Part shown: positions 16,274-24,767 of the stretch, in pieces
Layout: every line of letters starts with the position of its first letter
Numbering within the stretch: position 1 is the first letter of the stretch
Source of the DNA: SIG299 sp051880375
GTDB lineage: Bacteria; Bacillota; Clostridia; Lachnospirales; Lachnospiraceae
NCBI GenBank assembly: GCA_051880375.1
Contig: JBJENV010000022.1
Coordinates: 1-27,622, forward strand
Direction: 5' to 3'
Length of the DNA: 27,622 bases
The notes under the pieces: generated by a model
What the model was told of the DNA's origin: nothing
Databases searched by the model: none
Seen by the model: the letters and a program-made list of their open reading frames with translations, nothing else
Made by a program: the position numbers and the translations under genes

Positions 16274-17743
16274 ATGGACGAAAACAACAACAATATCTAC
16301 CGCTATAAATACGAAAACGGCGAAATGAGAGAGGATACCGATTCCTCTTCTGCAACAGGCAATACCAACACTTACGAGGATACTTACAACCGTGATGACG
16401 CTTACCGCTCCTACAATTACGGCAGTTACAGCTACGGTGACTACTCGGACAACACCGGCAGCTACTCCCAGAGTAACTATGGAGCTTCGGCACAGACCTA
16501 TCCTGCTCCGAAGAAAAAGAATCCTTTTTTGAAGGCAGCCCGTTTTCTTGCTGCCGCAGCCTGCTTTGGCGTAATTGCCGGCGCTGCATTTTTCGGTGTC
16601 AACTATCTGGCAGATGAACTGCTTGGTACAGACGAGTCTATTGTAATCAATCAGTCCGCTGAAAACGGAACTGCGAACGGCTCCTACCTGTCTGACTCCG
16701 GCATCACCAATCTTACCATTGCAACCACCGAGCACAACAACGTGGCAGAGGACACCGGTGACAGCATTGTAGTTCAGGTAGTAGAAGAAAATATGGCTGC
16801 CACCGTTGCCGTAAAAAGCACCTTCACCAAAAATTATTACTACTTCGGTCAGTATTATCAGAAGGAATCTCAGGGCAGCGGCTCCGGTTTCATTGTCGGC
16901 ATTAACGACACCGAGCTTTTAATCGCAACCAACAATCATGTCATCAGTGATGCCACAAAAATTGAGGTTACCTTTGCCGATGATACCACTCTGGAGGCTA
17001 CCGTAAAGGGTACGGATTCCATTGCAGACCTTGCTATCATTGCTGTACCGCTCTCTACGATTGCCGATGAAACCATGTCGAAAATCCGAATTGCGACTCT
17101 TGGCAACTCAGATGAGGTCAAGGTTGGTGAAATGGCAATTGCCATCGGTAATGCGCTCGGCTACGGACAGTCCGTAACCGTCGGTTACATCAGTGCAAAG
17201 GATCGTGAAGTAACCGTTGACGGCAACACCATGGTACTTCTGCAGACCGATGCAGCCATCAACGGCGGCAACAGCGGCGGTCCTCTTCTGAATACAAAGG
17301 GCGAAGTAATCGGCATCAACTCCGTGAAGTACGCAGATACCAGTGTGGAGGGCATGTGCTTTGCCATTCCGATTTCCCGTGCCATCCCGATTTTAAACGA
17401 ACTTATGAATCGTGAAACCTTAACCGAAGAGGAACAGGGCTATCTTGGCATAGAGCCTAAGACGGTAACAGATGAGATTGCCTCCTTCTATGGCTGGCCG
17501 ACCGGCGTCTATGTTTCCAGAGTATTGGAGAACAGTGCTGCTGAAGCTGCAGGCTTATATATCGGTGACATTATTACAAGCATCAACGGTGTACAGGTCA
17601 TCACCGCAGAGCAGTTAAAATCCGCTGTTACTTCCTACCGTTACGGCACTACACTGGAGCTTATCGTACAGAGAAATGTAAACGGAAAGTTTGAAGAAAT
17701 TACTCTCTCCGTTACCTTAATGAAAAACCCGAACCTGAAGTAA
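16274..17743 (+). CDS. htrA: HtrA-like trypsin-type serine protease with PDZ domain
   Basis: Membrane-anchored quality-control protease of 489 residues and the only plus-strand gene here. The first ~80 residues are a cytoplasmic tail rich in Tyr, Ser, Asn and Gly. One membrane segment at about 87-110 follows a basic KKKNPFLKAAR, so the rest lies outside the cell. The catalytic triad is His222 (ATNNHVISDA), Asp252 (SIADLAIIAV) and Ser334 (INGGNSGGPLL). One PDZ domain occupies roughly 400-489, with YLGIEPKTV and GLYIGDIITSINGVQV. This matches Firmicutes HtrA/DegP-like proteins (HtrA/YkdA type). AAAGGAG precedes the ATG. It is transcribed away from the sugar transferase gene and ends at a terminator shared with the convergent ABC exporter. 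Family members degrade or refold misfolded envelope proteins. Confidence 0.95.
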   Translation: MDENNNNIYRYKYENGEMREDTDSSSATGNTNTYEDTYNRDDAYRSYNYGSYSYGDYSDNTGSYSQSNYGASAQTYPAPKKKNPFLKAARFLAAAACFGVIAGAAFFGVNYLADELLGTDESIVINQSAENGTANGSYLSDSGITNLTIATTEHNNVAEDTGDSIVVQVVEENMAATVAVKSTFTKNYYYFGQYYQKESQGSGSGFIVGINDTELLIATNNHVISDATKIEVTFADDTTLEATVKGTDSIADLAIIAVPLSTIADETMSKIRIATLGNSDEVKVGEMAIAIGNALGYGQSVTVGYISAKDREVTVDGNTMVLLQTDAAINGGNSGGPLLNTKGEVIGINSVKYADTSVEGMCFAIPISRAIPILNELMNRETLTEEEQGYLGIEPKTVTDEIASFYGWPTGVYVSRVLENSAAEAAGLYIGDIITSINGVQVITAEQLKSAVTSYRYGTTLELIVQRNVNGKFEEITLSVTLMKNPNLK

Positions 17744-17781
17744 TCTCTTTCCTGAACAGAGAACTCCAATAGAACAAAGAG

Positions 17782-17821
17782 GCGGGACTGTTGCAGAAGT
17801 AATCTTATGCAGCAGTCCCGC
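17782..17821. terminator. Convergent terminator between htrA and the ABC exporter ATPase
   Basis: GCGGGACTGTTGCA (17782-17795) pairs with TGCAGCAGTCCCGC (17808-17821), a 14-bp stem with one G-U wobble and a 12-base loop. On the plus strand a T-rich but broken tract follows (TTTCTGATTTC). It lies between two converging genes and may serve both. Confidence 0.75.
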
Positions 17822-17848
17822 TTTCTGATTTCCTGTTTCTTTCTTTTT

Positions 17849-18586
17849 TTACTTTGTCATTTCTTTATAGATTGGCAGTACCTCATCCACGCTGCCCTTC
17901 GCAATCAGTTGTCCGTGGTCAAGTAAAATTGCCTTCGAGCACAATGCTTTGACCTGTGACTCATTATGAGAGACAAAGAGAACGGTCGTTCCTTTATCGA
18001 ATATCTCCATAATCTTCTGCTCGCTCTTTTTTCGAAATTTGGCATCTCCGACAGAAAGTACCTCATCTAAAATCAGAATATCCGGTTCTACTATTGTTGC
18101 AATGGAAAAACCGAGTCTTGCCCGCATACCCGAAGAATAATTTTTCACCGGAACATTGATGAACTCTCCCAGCTCTGCAAATGCCACAATTTCATCGTAC
18201 TTATTCTTCAAAAATTCTTTGGAATAACCAAGCATGGAACCATAAAAATAGATATTCTCGGCGCCCGTATACTGTGCGTCAAAGCCCGCGCCAAGCTCTA
18301 AGAGCGGAACTACCGTACCATGCTTTACTACTCTTCCTTCGGAGGCCTTTAACACTCCGGCAATTACCTTTAACAATGTTGATTTTCCGGCACCGTTTAA
18401 GCCGAGAATCGCCAGGCGGTCTCCGCGCTCCAGAGAAAATGACACATTCTTCAGTGCCAGAAACTCCTTGTAACGCAGTTCGCGTTTCAGAAGCTTTATC
18501 AGATAGTCCTTTAAATCGTCTACCTTTTGTTCCGTGAGACGGTACTTCACACTGACATTCTCTACGGTCAATACAGTATTTGACAT
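17849..18586 (-). CDS. ABC transporter ATP-binding protein, polysaccharide/teichoic acid export type
   Basis: ATPase subunit of 245 residues of the Wzt/TagH/RfbE kind, which pairs with an ABC-2 permease to export lipid-linked glycans. Walker A is GLNGAGKST (62-70), the signature is NYSSGMRARLGFS, Walker B is ILILDEVLSVGD and the switch His is in FVSHNESQV. The first 35 residues (VSVKYRLTEQKVDDLKDYLI) match the N-terminal extension of this subfamily. It stops soon after the ATPase fold, so it lacks the C-terminal carbohydrate-binding domain found in some Wzt proteins such as E. coli O9a. This suggests the substrate is recognised elsewhere. It starts 18 bp after the permease stop and is the last gene of the run; AGGAAGG lies upstream. 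Confidence 0.92.
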   Translation of the reverse strand: MSNTVLTVENVSVKYRLTEQKVDDLKDYLIKLLKRELRYKEFLALKNVSFSLERGDRLAILGLNGAGKSTLLKVIAGVLKASEGRVVKHGTVVPLLELGAGFDAQYTGAENIYFYGSMLGYSKEFLKNKYDEIVAFAELGEFINVPVKNYSSGMRARLGFSIATIVEPDILILDEVLSVGDAKFRKKSEQKIMEIFDKGTTVLFVSHNESQVKALCSKAILLDHGQLIAKGSVDEVLPIYKEMTK

Positions 18587-18604
18587 AACAACTTCGTTTC
18601 CTTC

Positions 18605-19381
18605 CTAAAGATGCAGGATAAACTTATCCTGATTTTTGTAAAATACAAACACGCCGATAAAAAATGTCACAACTGAAAACGCCAGCGAATACAGCGTTGC
18701 CGTCATATTCATCGGCTGTCCGAATACGGCATTCCGGAAATTCTCAATAACTGCATAAAGCGGATTGAACGTAAAAATCCAGCGGTTGGATGCACTGATG
18801 ACATCCTCCGCACGATAGAAAATGGCACATGCATACATCAGAAGCATCAGTGCAACTCCCCATAAATACTCCATGTCACGGAAAAATACTGCAACTGTGG
18901 ATAAGATCAGTCCGACGCCAAGTGTCATCACAAAAACAATTCCAAGCGGAATCAGAGCCTCCACAAGATGCCAGGTTGGCTTTACTCCCCTGACTGCTGC
19001 CACAAAAAACAGTACAAGCAGCGAAATCAAAAACATCACGTATCCCGAAATGACACTGGCACACGGATACATGTACTTTGGCACATATACTTTTTTTATC
19101 ATACCTGCGTTGCCTCGGACGGATTTTAACGCCGCCTTGGTAGAATTGGAAAAGAAGGAATACAGCAGACGTCCCGTTAAAATATAAACCGGGAAATCTG
19201 CCGTTCCTTTTCCAAGCAAAGTAGAAAACACGACCGTCAGCACCATCATCGTAAGCAGCGGCTCCAGTAAGGTCCAGAGCACACCGAGATACGAGCTGCG
19301 GTACTTTAGCTTAATGTCCTTTTTTACAAGCTGATACAGAAGATATCTGTACTTTTGAAAGGTTCGAAATAACTTTTTCAT
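18605..19381 (-). CDS. ABC-2 type permease, polysaccharide/teichoic acid export (Wzm/TagG-like)
   Basis: A 258-residue membrane subunit of the ABC-2 family with about six membrane segments. The N-terminal cytoplasmic KKLFRTFQKYRYLLYQLVKKDIK is followed by the family block LKYRSSYLGVLWTLLEPLL, and the last third has IFYRAEDV and FNPLYAVIENFRNAVFGQP, both typical of Wzm/TagG-type permeases. It ends YKNQDKFILHL. The start MKKLFRTF at 19381 lies 1 bp after the leuA stop with AGGAAAAG upstream, which argues for translational coupling; an in-frame ATG at 19465 would overlap leuA by 83 bp. It works with the ATPase gene 18 bp downstream. No glycosyltransferases are adjacent, so the exported polymer is unknown. 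Confidence 0.92.
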   Translation of the reverse strand: MKKLFRTFQKYRYLLYQLVKKDIKLKYRSSYLGVLWTLLEPLLTMMVLTVVFSTLLGKGTADFPVYILTGRLLYSFFSNSTKAALKSVRGNAGMIKKVYVPKYMYPCASVISGYVMFLISLLVLFFVAAVRGVKPTWHLVEALIPLGIVFVMTLGVGLILSTVAVFFRDMEYLWGVALMLLMYACAIFYRAEDVISASNRWIFTFNPLYAVIENFRNAVFGQPMNMTATLYSLAFSVVTFFIGVFVFYKNQDKFILHL

Positions 19382-19382
19382 T

Positions 19383-21053
19383 TTACTTTTCCTGCAAACG
19401 GTTAATTGCACTGAAAACACCGCGAATCGATGCGCGTGTAATATTCGAGCTGATTCCCACACCAAACGTTGTCATACCGGTTTCCGTATCTAACATCTGG
19501 ATGTAGGCAGCAGCCTGTGCATTTTCACCCAGACCAAGCGAATGCTCGGTATAGTCGAGTACCTTATACGTATGCGCCGTTTCCCTGCGCAGACCGCAAA
19601 GTACTGCATCAATCGGCCCGTTTCCGGCTGCAGATAACTTCTTTTCCGTACCGTTTTCGGTATAAATAAGCTCTATCTGCGTTTCCAGTTCATCCGCTTC
19701 CGTATGCTTTTCCTCTACACTGATGCGCTTAAAATGTAACGGTTCCTTCTTATCCAGATATGCCCTCCGGAATTCGGACATAATCTGCTCCGGTGCCACT
19801 TCTCCCTGCGCCTCTGCGATTTTCTGAATGATATCGGCAAATTCCTTATGCATTCCCTTCGGAAGCTTGAAGCCGTAATAGGTATCCATGATAAATGCAA
19901 CACCGCCCTTACCGGACTGACTGTTGATGCGGACAATCGGCTCATAAACACGACCGATATCCGACGGGTCAATCGGGAGATACGGAACCTGCCAAATCTG
20001 GCTGTTTCGTTCCTTCATTGCCTGCACACCCTTATTGATGGCATCCTGATGAGAGCCGGAAAATGCAGTAAATACAAGCTTTCCGGCATAAGGATGTCTT
20101 GCCGGAATCGGCATCTTTGTACAGCGTTCATAGACTTCAGCAATTTCTGCCACATTTTCGATTTCAAGCTCCGGATTGATGCCCTGTGAAAACATATTGT
20201 AGGCAATCGTTAAAATGTCCACATTGCCGGTACGCTCTCCGTTTCCAAACAGCGTTCCCTCCACACGGTCTGCACCTGCAAGCAGGGCAAGCTCGGTAAT
20301 CGCAACACCGGTTCCACGATCATTATGTGGATGTACGCTTAAAATAATACTGTCTCTGTTCTTAAAATTTCGATTCATCCATTCAATCTGGTCTGCGTAG
20401 ACATTCGGAGTGTTCATTTCCACCGTCGCCGGAAGATTAAAAATAATTTTCTTTTCCGGTGTCGGCTGCCAGATGTCCTGTACCGCAGTGCAGACCTCGA
20501 GCGCATAGTCAAGCTCCGTTCCGGTAAAACTCTCCGGTGAATACTCCAATATAATTTCACCCGGGAAATCCTTCGCATATTCCTGTACCAGTTTGGTTCC
20601 CTCAATGGCAATCTGCTTTACCTCTTCCTTACTTGCACGGAATACGACATCTCTCTGCAGGGTAGAGGTGGAATTGTAAATGTGAACAATGGCACGTTTT
20701 ACTCCTTCAAGTGCCTCAAAGGTACGCTTAATTAAATGCTCTCTGCACTGAACAAGCACCTGTACCGTGACATCGTCCGGAATCATTTTACGTTCTACCA
20801 GCTGACGCAGAAAATCATATTCAATCTGTGAAGCGGACGGAAAGCCGATTTCAATTTCCTTAAATCCAAGCTTTACAAGAAGTTTGAAAAATTCCATCTT
20901 TTCTTCGACTACCATCGGTTCCACAAGTGCCTGATTCCCGTCACGCAAGTCAACACTGCACCAGATTGGTGCTTTTTCAATTTCTCTGTTTGGCCATTGT
21001 CTGTCCGGCAGAGATACTACCGGTACTCTCTGATAACGCTTATAGTTCAACAT
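19383..21053 (-). CDS. leuA: 2-isopropylmalate synthase, long form (LeuA type 2)
   Basis: First committed enzyme of leucine synthesis: it condenses acetyl-CoA with 2-ketoisovalerate. At 556 residues it matches the long LeuA class known from Mycobacterium. The DRE-TIM barrel shows SVDLRDGNQAL (residues 33-43), the metal-binding HPHNDRGTG (His241, His243) and LFGNGERTGNVD. From about 430 there is a C-terminal regulatory domain with GNGPIDAVLCGL and GVGISSNITRASIRG, the usual leucine-binding region. AAAGGACGAGGA precedes the ATG. No other leu or ilv gene is here. It sits 15 bp after cdaR and 1 bp before the ABC permease, an odd place for an amino-acid gene. The gap is too short to hold a T-box leader, so any leucine control must act from elsewhere or on the enzyme. 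Confidence 0.96.
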   Translation of the reverse strand: MLNYKRYQRVPVVSLPDRQWPNREIEKAPIWCSVDLRDGNQALVEPMVVEEKMEFFKLLVKLGFKEIEIGFPSASQIEYDFLRQLVERKMIPDDVTVQVLVQCREHLIKRTFEALEGVKRAIVHIYNSTSTLQRDVVFRASKEEVKQIAIEGTKLVQEYAKDFPGEIILEYSPESFTGTELDYALEVCTAVQDIWQPTPEKKIIFNLPATVEMNTPNVYADQIEWMNRNFKNRDSIILSVHPHNDRGTGVAITELALLAGADRVEGTLFGNGERTGNVDILTIAYNMFSQGINPELEIENVAEIAEVYERCTKMPIPARHPYAGKLVFTAFSGSHQDAINKGVQAMKERNSQIWQVPYLPIDPSDIGRVYEPIVRINSQSGKGGVAFIMDTYYGFKLPKGMHKEFADIIQKIAEAQGEVAPEQIMSEFRRAYLDKKEPLHFKRISVEEKHTEADELETQIELIYTENGTEKKLSAAGNGPIDAVLCGLRRETAHTYKVLDYTEHSLGLGENAQAAAYIQMLDTETGMTTFGVGISSNITRASIRGVFSAINRLQEK

Positions 21054-21068
21054 GGTTCCTCGTCCTTT

Positions 21069-22343
21069 CTATTCATTTACTTCTCCTGCCGATAACGGCT
21101 CCCCTGTTTCTTGCTCCGTAACCTGCACTGTAACATATACTTCATTGACAATATTCAGACCGCCAATCTCCGTTGTCTCCAGTAAAAGTGTATAAACACC
21201 CGCCTCCGTACAGGAGCTTACATCTATGTAAGGGGCCAGCCTTGCAATGGTTGTCAAGGTCAGCCTTGCCTTTTTACCTTTCAGGCGGAGCACAGAGGAA
21301 GAAACAGAATCTATGGAAACCTCCATTCCTTCCGGTATACCGCGAAGCTCGATTTCCTCCTTTGGAAGCTCTAACTCCTTTTCTTCGTATTCCGTTACCT
21401 GAATCGTAACTGCCAGTGTTTCCTCCTCAACAAGTCGCAGGCTGTGCAGGGAGCTGTCCCACAAAGTGGACAGATCAATATTTTCTTCTACGGTACCTGT
21501 CTTTCCGGTAATATCACAATATGCATTTAATAGATAGCCAAGCTTCTGTAAATCTTCTTCCGTACCTGCTATCAATATGGTTTCCGGCTGATAGGAAACA
21601 CTGGTAACCTCATAGCCTTCTTCCTCCGTTCCTGCCGTATACACCCTGATTCCGACGGTTCTCGTCTTCAGTACCGGTATCGTAACGCTTGCTGTATCTG
21701 CACTGAGAGAAATCTTTGAGGAACCGATTTCATCCCCGTTCATGTCATACACAAAAAGGTCCGCTGTTGTGCGCATCTCCGTCGAAATTCCTTCCACATC
21801 CACGGAAAGCACAACCTCTTTTATTTTACTGATCTGTGTTTTAGAACCGGTTACGGTAATCATATTCGGACTGGATACCATATCACCGACCACATAGCCT
21901 TCTGCCGGCGTGCCCGTTGTAGCAATTTTTACGCGAAAGTCCCTCGTCGCCATGTCCTCTAATCGAAGCTTCATGACCTGATTGAACCCACGGACAATTT
22001 CCACCTCCCGCTCCGTATATCCCTTGACGGATACCTCAATCGGGACTGCATCGGTCACGGACACTTTTTCAAAGTCGGCTGTCGCCACAATATCTTCCTC
22101 CGTCAGTTTATCGATAATGGAACGTCTTGCCTCTACCACCACGGTAATGGTATCCCCTTCTACTACCTCCGGGATTTTGTCCTTTGCCGCCAGCGCCCCT
22201 TCGTTTAAAATAGTAACCGGAATATCTTCAAATTTTGCCGTATCTAACGGATCCTGTGAATTTATGACAACAACCCACAGCAGAAAAGCCATCACCAGCG
22301 ACAGCAGTTTCAATCCGATGTTTCTTGTCAGTCTTTCTTTCAT
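21069..22343 (-). CDS. cdaR: YbbR-domain protein, CdaA regulator CdaR
   Basis: Membrane-anchored regulator of the diadenylate cyclase, 424 residues. One N-terminal membrane segment (about 10-28, GLKLLSLVMAFLLWVVVI) is followed by about four YbbR-type beta repeats (roughly 40-125, 130-215, 225-305 and 315-405) that should lie outside the cell. Typical repeat blocks are FEDIPVTILNEG, TPAEGYVVGDMVSSPNMITVTG and PETILIAGTEEDLQKL. The tail is acidic. The start at 22343 is fixed by AGGAGG 5 bases upstream rather than the ATG at 22361. It follows cdaA by 31 bp, the same order as in Bacillus, where CdaR modulates CdaA. The glmM gene that normally comes next is missing; leuA follows instead. Confidence 0.93.
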   Translation of the reverse strand: MKERLTRNIGLKLLSLVMAFLLWVVVINSQDPLDTAKFEDIPVTILNEGALAAKDKIPEVVEGDTITVVVEARRSIIDKLTEEDIVATADFEKVSVTDAVPIEVSVKGYTEREVEIVRGFNQVMKLRLEDMATRDFRVKIATTGTPAEGYVVGDMVSSPNMITVTGSKTQISKIKEVVLSVDVEGISTEMRTTADLFVYDMNGDEIGSSKISLSADTASVTIPVLKTRTVGIRVYTAGTEEEGYEVTSVSYQPETILIAGTEEDLQKLGYLLNAYCDITGKTGTVEENIDLSTLWDSSLHSLRLVEEETLAVTIQVTEYEEKELELPKEEIELRGIPEGMEVSIDSVSSSVLRLKGKKARLTLTTIARLAPYIDVSSCTEAGVYTLLLETTEIGGLNIVNEVYVTVQVTEQETGEPLSAGEVNE

Positions 22344-22348
22344 ATGTT

Positions 22349-22354
22349 CCTCCT
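22349..22354 (-). promoter_or_regulatory. Ribosome binding site that sets the cdaR start
   Basis: AGGAGG on the minus strand, 5 bases before the ATG at 22343. It excludes the in-frame ATG at 22361, which lies upstream of it. Confidence 0.75.
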
Positions 22355-22374
22355 GTGCCAAAGCTCAGACTCTG

Positions 22375-23259
22375 TTATTCCGATTTACTGCTACTCCGCC
22401 CGCTTTTTGTCCGGCGCATAGACAGTACCTTTTTTACTTCCGGTTCTTTGCGCTTTTGAATTTCTGACAGCTTAGACCGCAGAAAATCTACATCCACATT
22501 ATAAATCAGGCTTCCGCCTCTTGCGATGGACACCTTTCCGGTTTCCTCCGAAACAATAATGGTAAAGCTGTCCGTTGCCTCGCTGATGCCGACACCTGCA
22601 CGATGTCTTGTTCCCAGGTCTTTGCTGAGACGCATATTATCCGACAGGGGCAGGTAACAGGTTGCTGAAACAATACGGTTTCCCCGCACAATAACCGCGC
22701 CGTCATGAAGCGGAGTATTATGCTCAAAAATATTGATTAAAAGCTGGCTTGTCAAAATGCCGTCGATTGGAATACCGGTACCCGAATACTCGTCTAACGG
22801 CACCTCCTGCTCCAGCACAATCAGCGCACCCGTCTTTGTCTTTGCAAGTTCAAAGGTTCCCCTCACCAGCTCATTTAGCGTTCCCTCGGAAAACTTTTCA
22901 TTCTTATCCTTATTATCTCCGAACACGTTTAATGATACGATTTTTCTCTGACCGAGCTGCTCCAGTACCTTTCGCAGCTCCGGCTGGAACAGAATAATCA
23001 CCGCTGTAATTCCGACACCGATGGTATTCATAAAAATCCACAGGATAACATCAAAGTTCAGAATGGTAGCTATTGCCCAGAATCCAAGCAGTACAGCCAG
23101 TCCCTTTACAATGACCCATGCACGGGTTGTCTTAATCCATTTAATTACAGCATAAAACAGTGCCGCAATCAACAGAATTTCGACAAAATCCATTGGCTTC
23201 ATTTCCGGCAGCCGCATCCATGTCATAATCTTTTCCAATACCAGTCTGATGTTATCCAT
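22375..23259 (-). CDS. cdaA: Diadenylate cyclase CdaA
   Basis: Makes cyclic di-AMP from two ATP, a messenger for potassium and osmotic balance and cell-wall integrity in Firmicutes. It has 294 residues. Three membrane segments occupy about residues 25-90, ending at FQPELRKVLEQLGQ. The DAC domain follows with the two catalytic motifs: DGA at 186-188 (in HNTPLHDGAVIV) and RHR at 218-220 (in LGTRHRAGVGISE). The tail after ~270 is basic (RRTKSGRSSSK). I chose the start MDNIRLVLEK (23259); GAGG lies upstream inside a possible longer N-terminus from 23277. It lies 29 bp after the 333-residue membrane protein gene and 31 bp before cdaR, so all are probably one transcript. Confidence 0.97.
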   Translation of the reverse strand: MDNIRLVLEKIMTWMRLPEMKPMDFVEILLIAALFYAVIKWIKTTRAWVIVKGLAVLLGFWAIATILNFDVILWIFMNTIGVGITAVIILFQPELRKVLEQLGQRKIVSLNVFGDNKDKNEKFSEGTLNELVRGTFELAKTKTGALIVLEQEVPLDEYSGTGIPIDGILTSQLLINIFEHNTPLHDGAVIVRGNRIVSATCYLPLSDNMRLSKDLGTRHRAGVGISEATDSFTIIVSEETGKVSIARGGSLIYNVDVDFLRSKLSEIQKRKEPEVKKVLSMRRTKSGRSSSKSE

Positions 23260-23288
23260 AACGCATCCGTTCCTCATTCAAAATTCTC

Positions 23289-24290
23289 TTACTGTTGCTG
23301 TTCATCCTCTTCTTCAAAAGGAAACTCCTCTTCCGCTGCAGCCTCCTCCGTTTCATCCTGTCTGCCAAAGCGGGTAATATTTCGCTGCGGCATAGCCACA
23401 TCAATTTTCGGCACTGCCTTGACGTAGTAGTAATAGTCGTCGTCCTCAAACTGAACATGCTCCACCGAGGTATAGTCAAGCACCATCCGGAAGAACTGTG
23501 CGATATAAACAAGCAGCATGGAACCTACGGTTCCTAAAATCATTGTACCAATCTCCCCGCCAATGTCAAGCTGTAAATCGGCAAGAAGAAAACCGATAAT
23601 GCAGACTACTGCACCGATGGCAATCGTAATTTCAAATACAAACTCAAAGCGGAGTTTTCTGAGCAGACACATTACAATAATGATCACGGCAAAAATAGCC
23701 GCCGTCACAAACATCTCCTTGTGACCTGCCAGACTGTCCACAACATCGATATAAAGGGCAAGCGTTGCATCCAGACTTGTGATGTCCTGCCTGAGCGCCG
23801 CCTCTTTAATCACCTTAAACACATAGTAAACAATGACGCCGCATACGGTCGGGAAGACTGCCATCGGCGTTGCAATCATACCTAATAAGAGCGGAATCAG
23901 ATACGGGATATGAAACGGGAACAGAATCGGAATTGCCACAACCGCATACCCGTACTTTCCGGAAAATCTTGCAATAAAACAGTACAGCACCGCAAAAATG
24001 ACAACCACAAGCGCTGCCAGAATCGGTGATGCGCAGTATACCTGAGCAATCGCCAGCACTCCGCAAAAAAGGATCAGAATCACCGGCGGAAGAAATGCTC
24101 CGAACAGCGCCAGCCCAAGCTCAATGACCGGACTTGCCAGCCGTGCATTGTAGTGCAGGCTGTTATTAATCGTGTGAAACGCAATATACGCCATGACAAA
24201 GCGAAATACCGGTTCAATCACCAACTGATATTTCTGAAAAAAACGTCGTGCCGCTCCACGGAACTCCAGTATTTTTGTGATAATGTCCAT
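23289..24290 (-). CDS. Multi-spanning membrane protein of unknown function with acidic, tyrosine-rich tail
   Basis: A 333-residue protein I cannot assign to a characterised family. It has about seven hydrophobic segments (roughly 30-45, 55-80, 86-107, 113-133, 135-158, 194-211 and 217-238, and perhaps an eighth at 248-268). The segment from 163 to 190 (DITSLDATLALYIDVVDSLAGH) is polar. After ~272 a cytoplasmic-looking tail begins with VEHVQFEDDDYYYYVKAVPK, continues with RNITRFGRQ and ends in a run of Glu/Asp and QQQ. AGGGAGG lies upstream of the ATG, which is only 3 bp after the preceding small membrane protein gene; cdaA follows after 29 bp. The tight packing with cdaA and cdaR suggests a link to c-di-AMP or the turgor and envelope control it serves, but that is inference. 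Confidence 0.85.
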   Translation of the reverse strand: MDIITKILEFRGAARRFFQKYQLVIEPVFRFVMAYIAFHTINNSLHYNARLASPVIELGLALFGAFLPPVILILFCGVLAIAQVYCASPILAALVVVIFAVLYCFIARFSGKYGYAVVAIPILFPFHIPYLIPLLLGMIATPMAVFPTVCGVIVYYVFKVIKEAALRQDITSLDATLALYIDVVDSLAGHKEMFVTAAIFAVIIIVMCLLRKLRFEFVFEITIAIGAVVCIIGFLLADLQLDIGGEIGTMILGTVGSMLLVYIAQFFRMVLDYTSVEHVQFEDDDYYYYVKAVPKIDVAMPQRNITRFGRQDETEEAAAEEEFPFEEEDEQQQ

Positions 24291-24293
24291 AGA

Positions 24294-24710
24294 TTATTCT
24301 TCCTCCCTGACTTCTTCTCCGTCTTCTTCCTGATAAATGCTTCTTAAGCGCCGAAGCATACGGAAGTACTTTGCAAGCTTTTTTCTGGAACGGTCATAAT
24401 AAAGCGAATAGCCGACCAGCGAAGCCATAATATAAACGGTCAGTATGATGATATAAATACCGAGAATGATTTTTCCGATACCGATGTAGTCGAGCCGGAC
24501 CGCTTCTTTAATCAGATACTCCATCTGATAGGCGCAGATTAATGCCAGCACAAGCAGGTATCCTATCGTTACTGCAATGATATTATAAATCAGATGCAAT
24601 CGCACATAATCGCGTCTGAAGTATTTACTCAGCTTAATGTCTTCTTTTCCTTCTTTTTTTTCATATATTGCAAGCTTGGTCATCAGCCTTACTTTTCTGT
24701 TGTTTACCAT
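24294..24710 (-). CDS. Small two-segment membrane protein of unknown function
   Basis: A 138-residue protein I do not recognise. A basic N-terminal region (1-37) is followed by a hydrophobic segment at about 38-60 and another at 77-103. After these comes a strongly basic stretch (RSRKKLAKYFRMLRRLRSIY) and an acidic end (QEEDGEEVREEE). With both termini charged this way, both probably face the cytoplasm. The start at 24710 is chosen because AGGGAGG lies exactly 7 bases upstream; an ATG two codons earlier (24716) would leave only 1 base. It is the first gene of the c-di-AMP operon, 58 bp after the promoter at 24768-24796, and its stop is 3 bp before the 333-residue membrane protein. The pair may form one complex. 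Confidence 0.8.
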   Translation of the reverse strand: MVNNRKVRLMTKLAIYEKKEGKEDIKLSKYFRRDYVRLHLIYNIIAVTIGYLLVLALICAYQMEYLIKEAVRLDYIGIGKIILGIYIIILTVYIMASLVGYSLYYDRSRKKLAKYFRMLRRLRSIYQEEDGEEVREEE

Positions 24711-24717
24711 CTGCATG

Positions 24718-24724
24718 CCTCCCT
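24718..24724 (-). promoter_or_regulatory. Ribosome binding site that sets the start of the 138-aa membrane protein
   Basis: AGGGAGG on the minus strand with a 7-base spacer to the ATG at 24710. It rules against the ATG at 24716, which is 1 base away. Confidence 0.75.
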
Positions 24725-24767
24725 GTAAAAATTCAAGACTGGCTCTGATACACTATCTCATTATTTA

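Noticed and set aside
21054..21068. T-box or leucine leader before leuA
   Set aside because: The gap to cdaR is only 15 bp, which cannot hold one.
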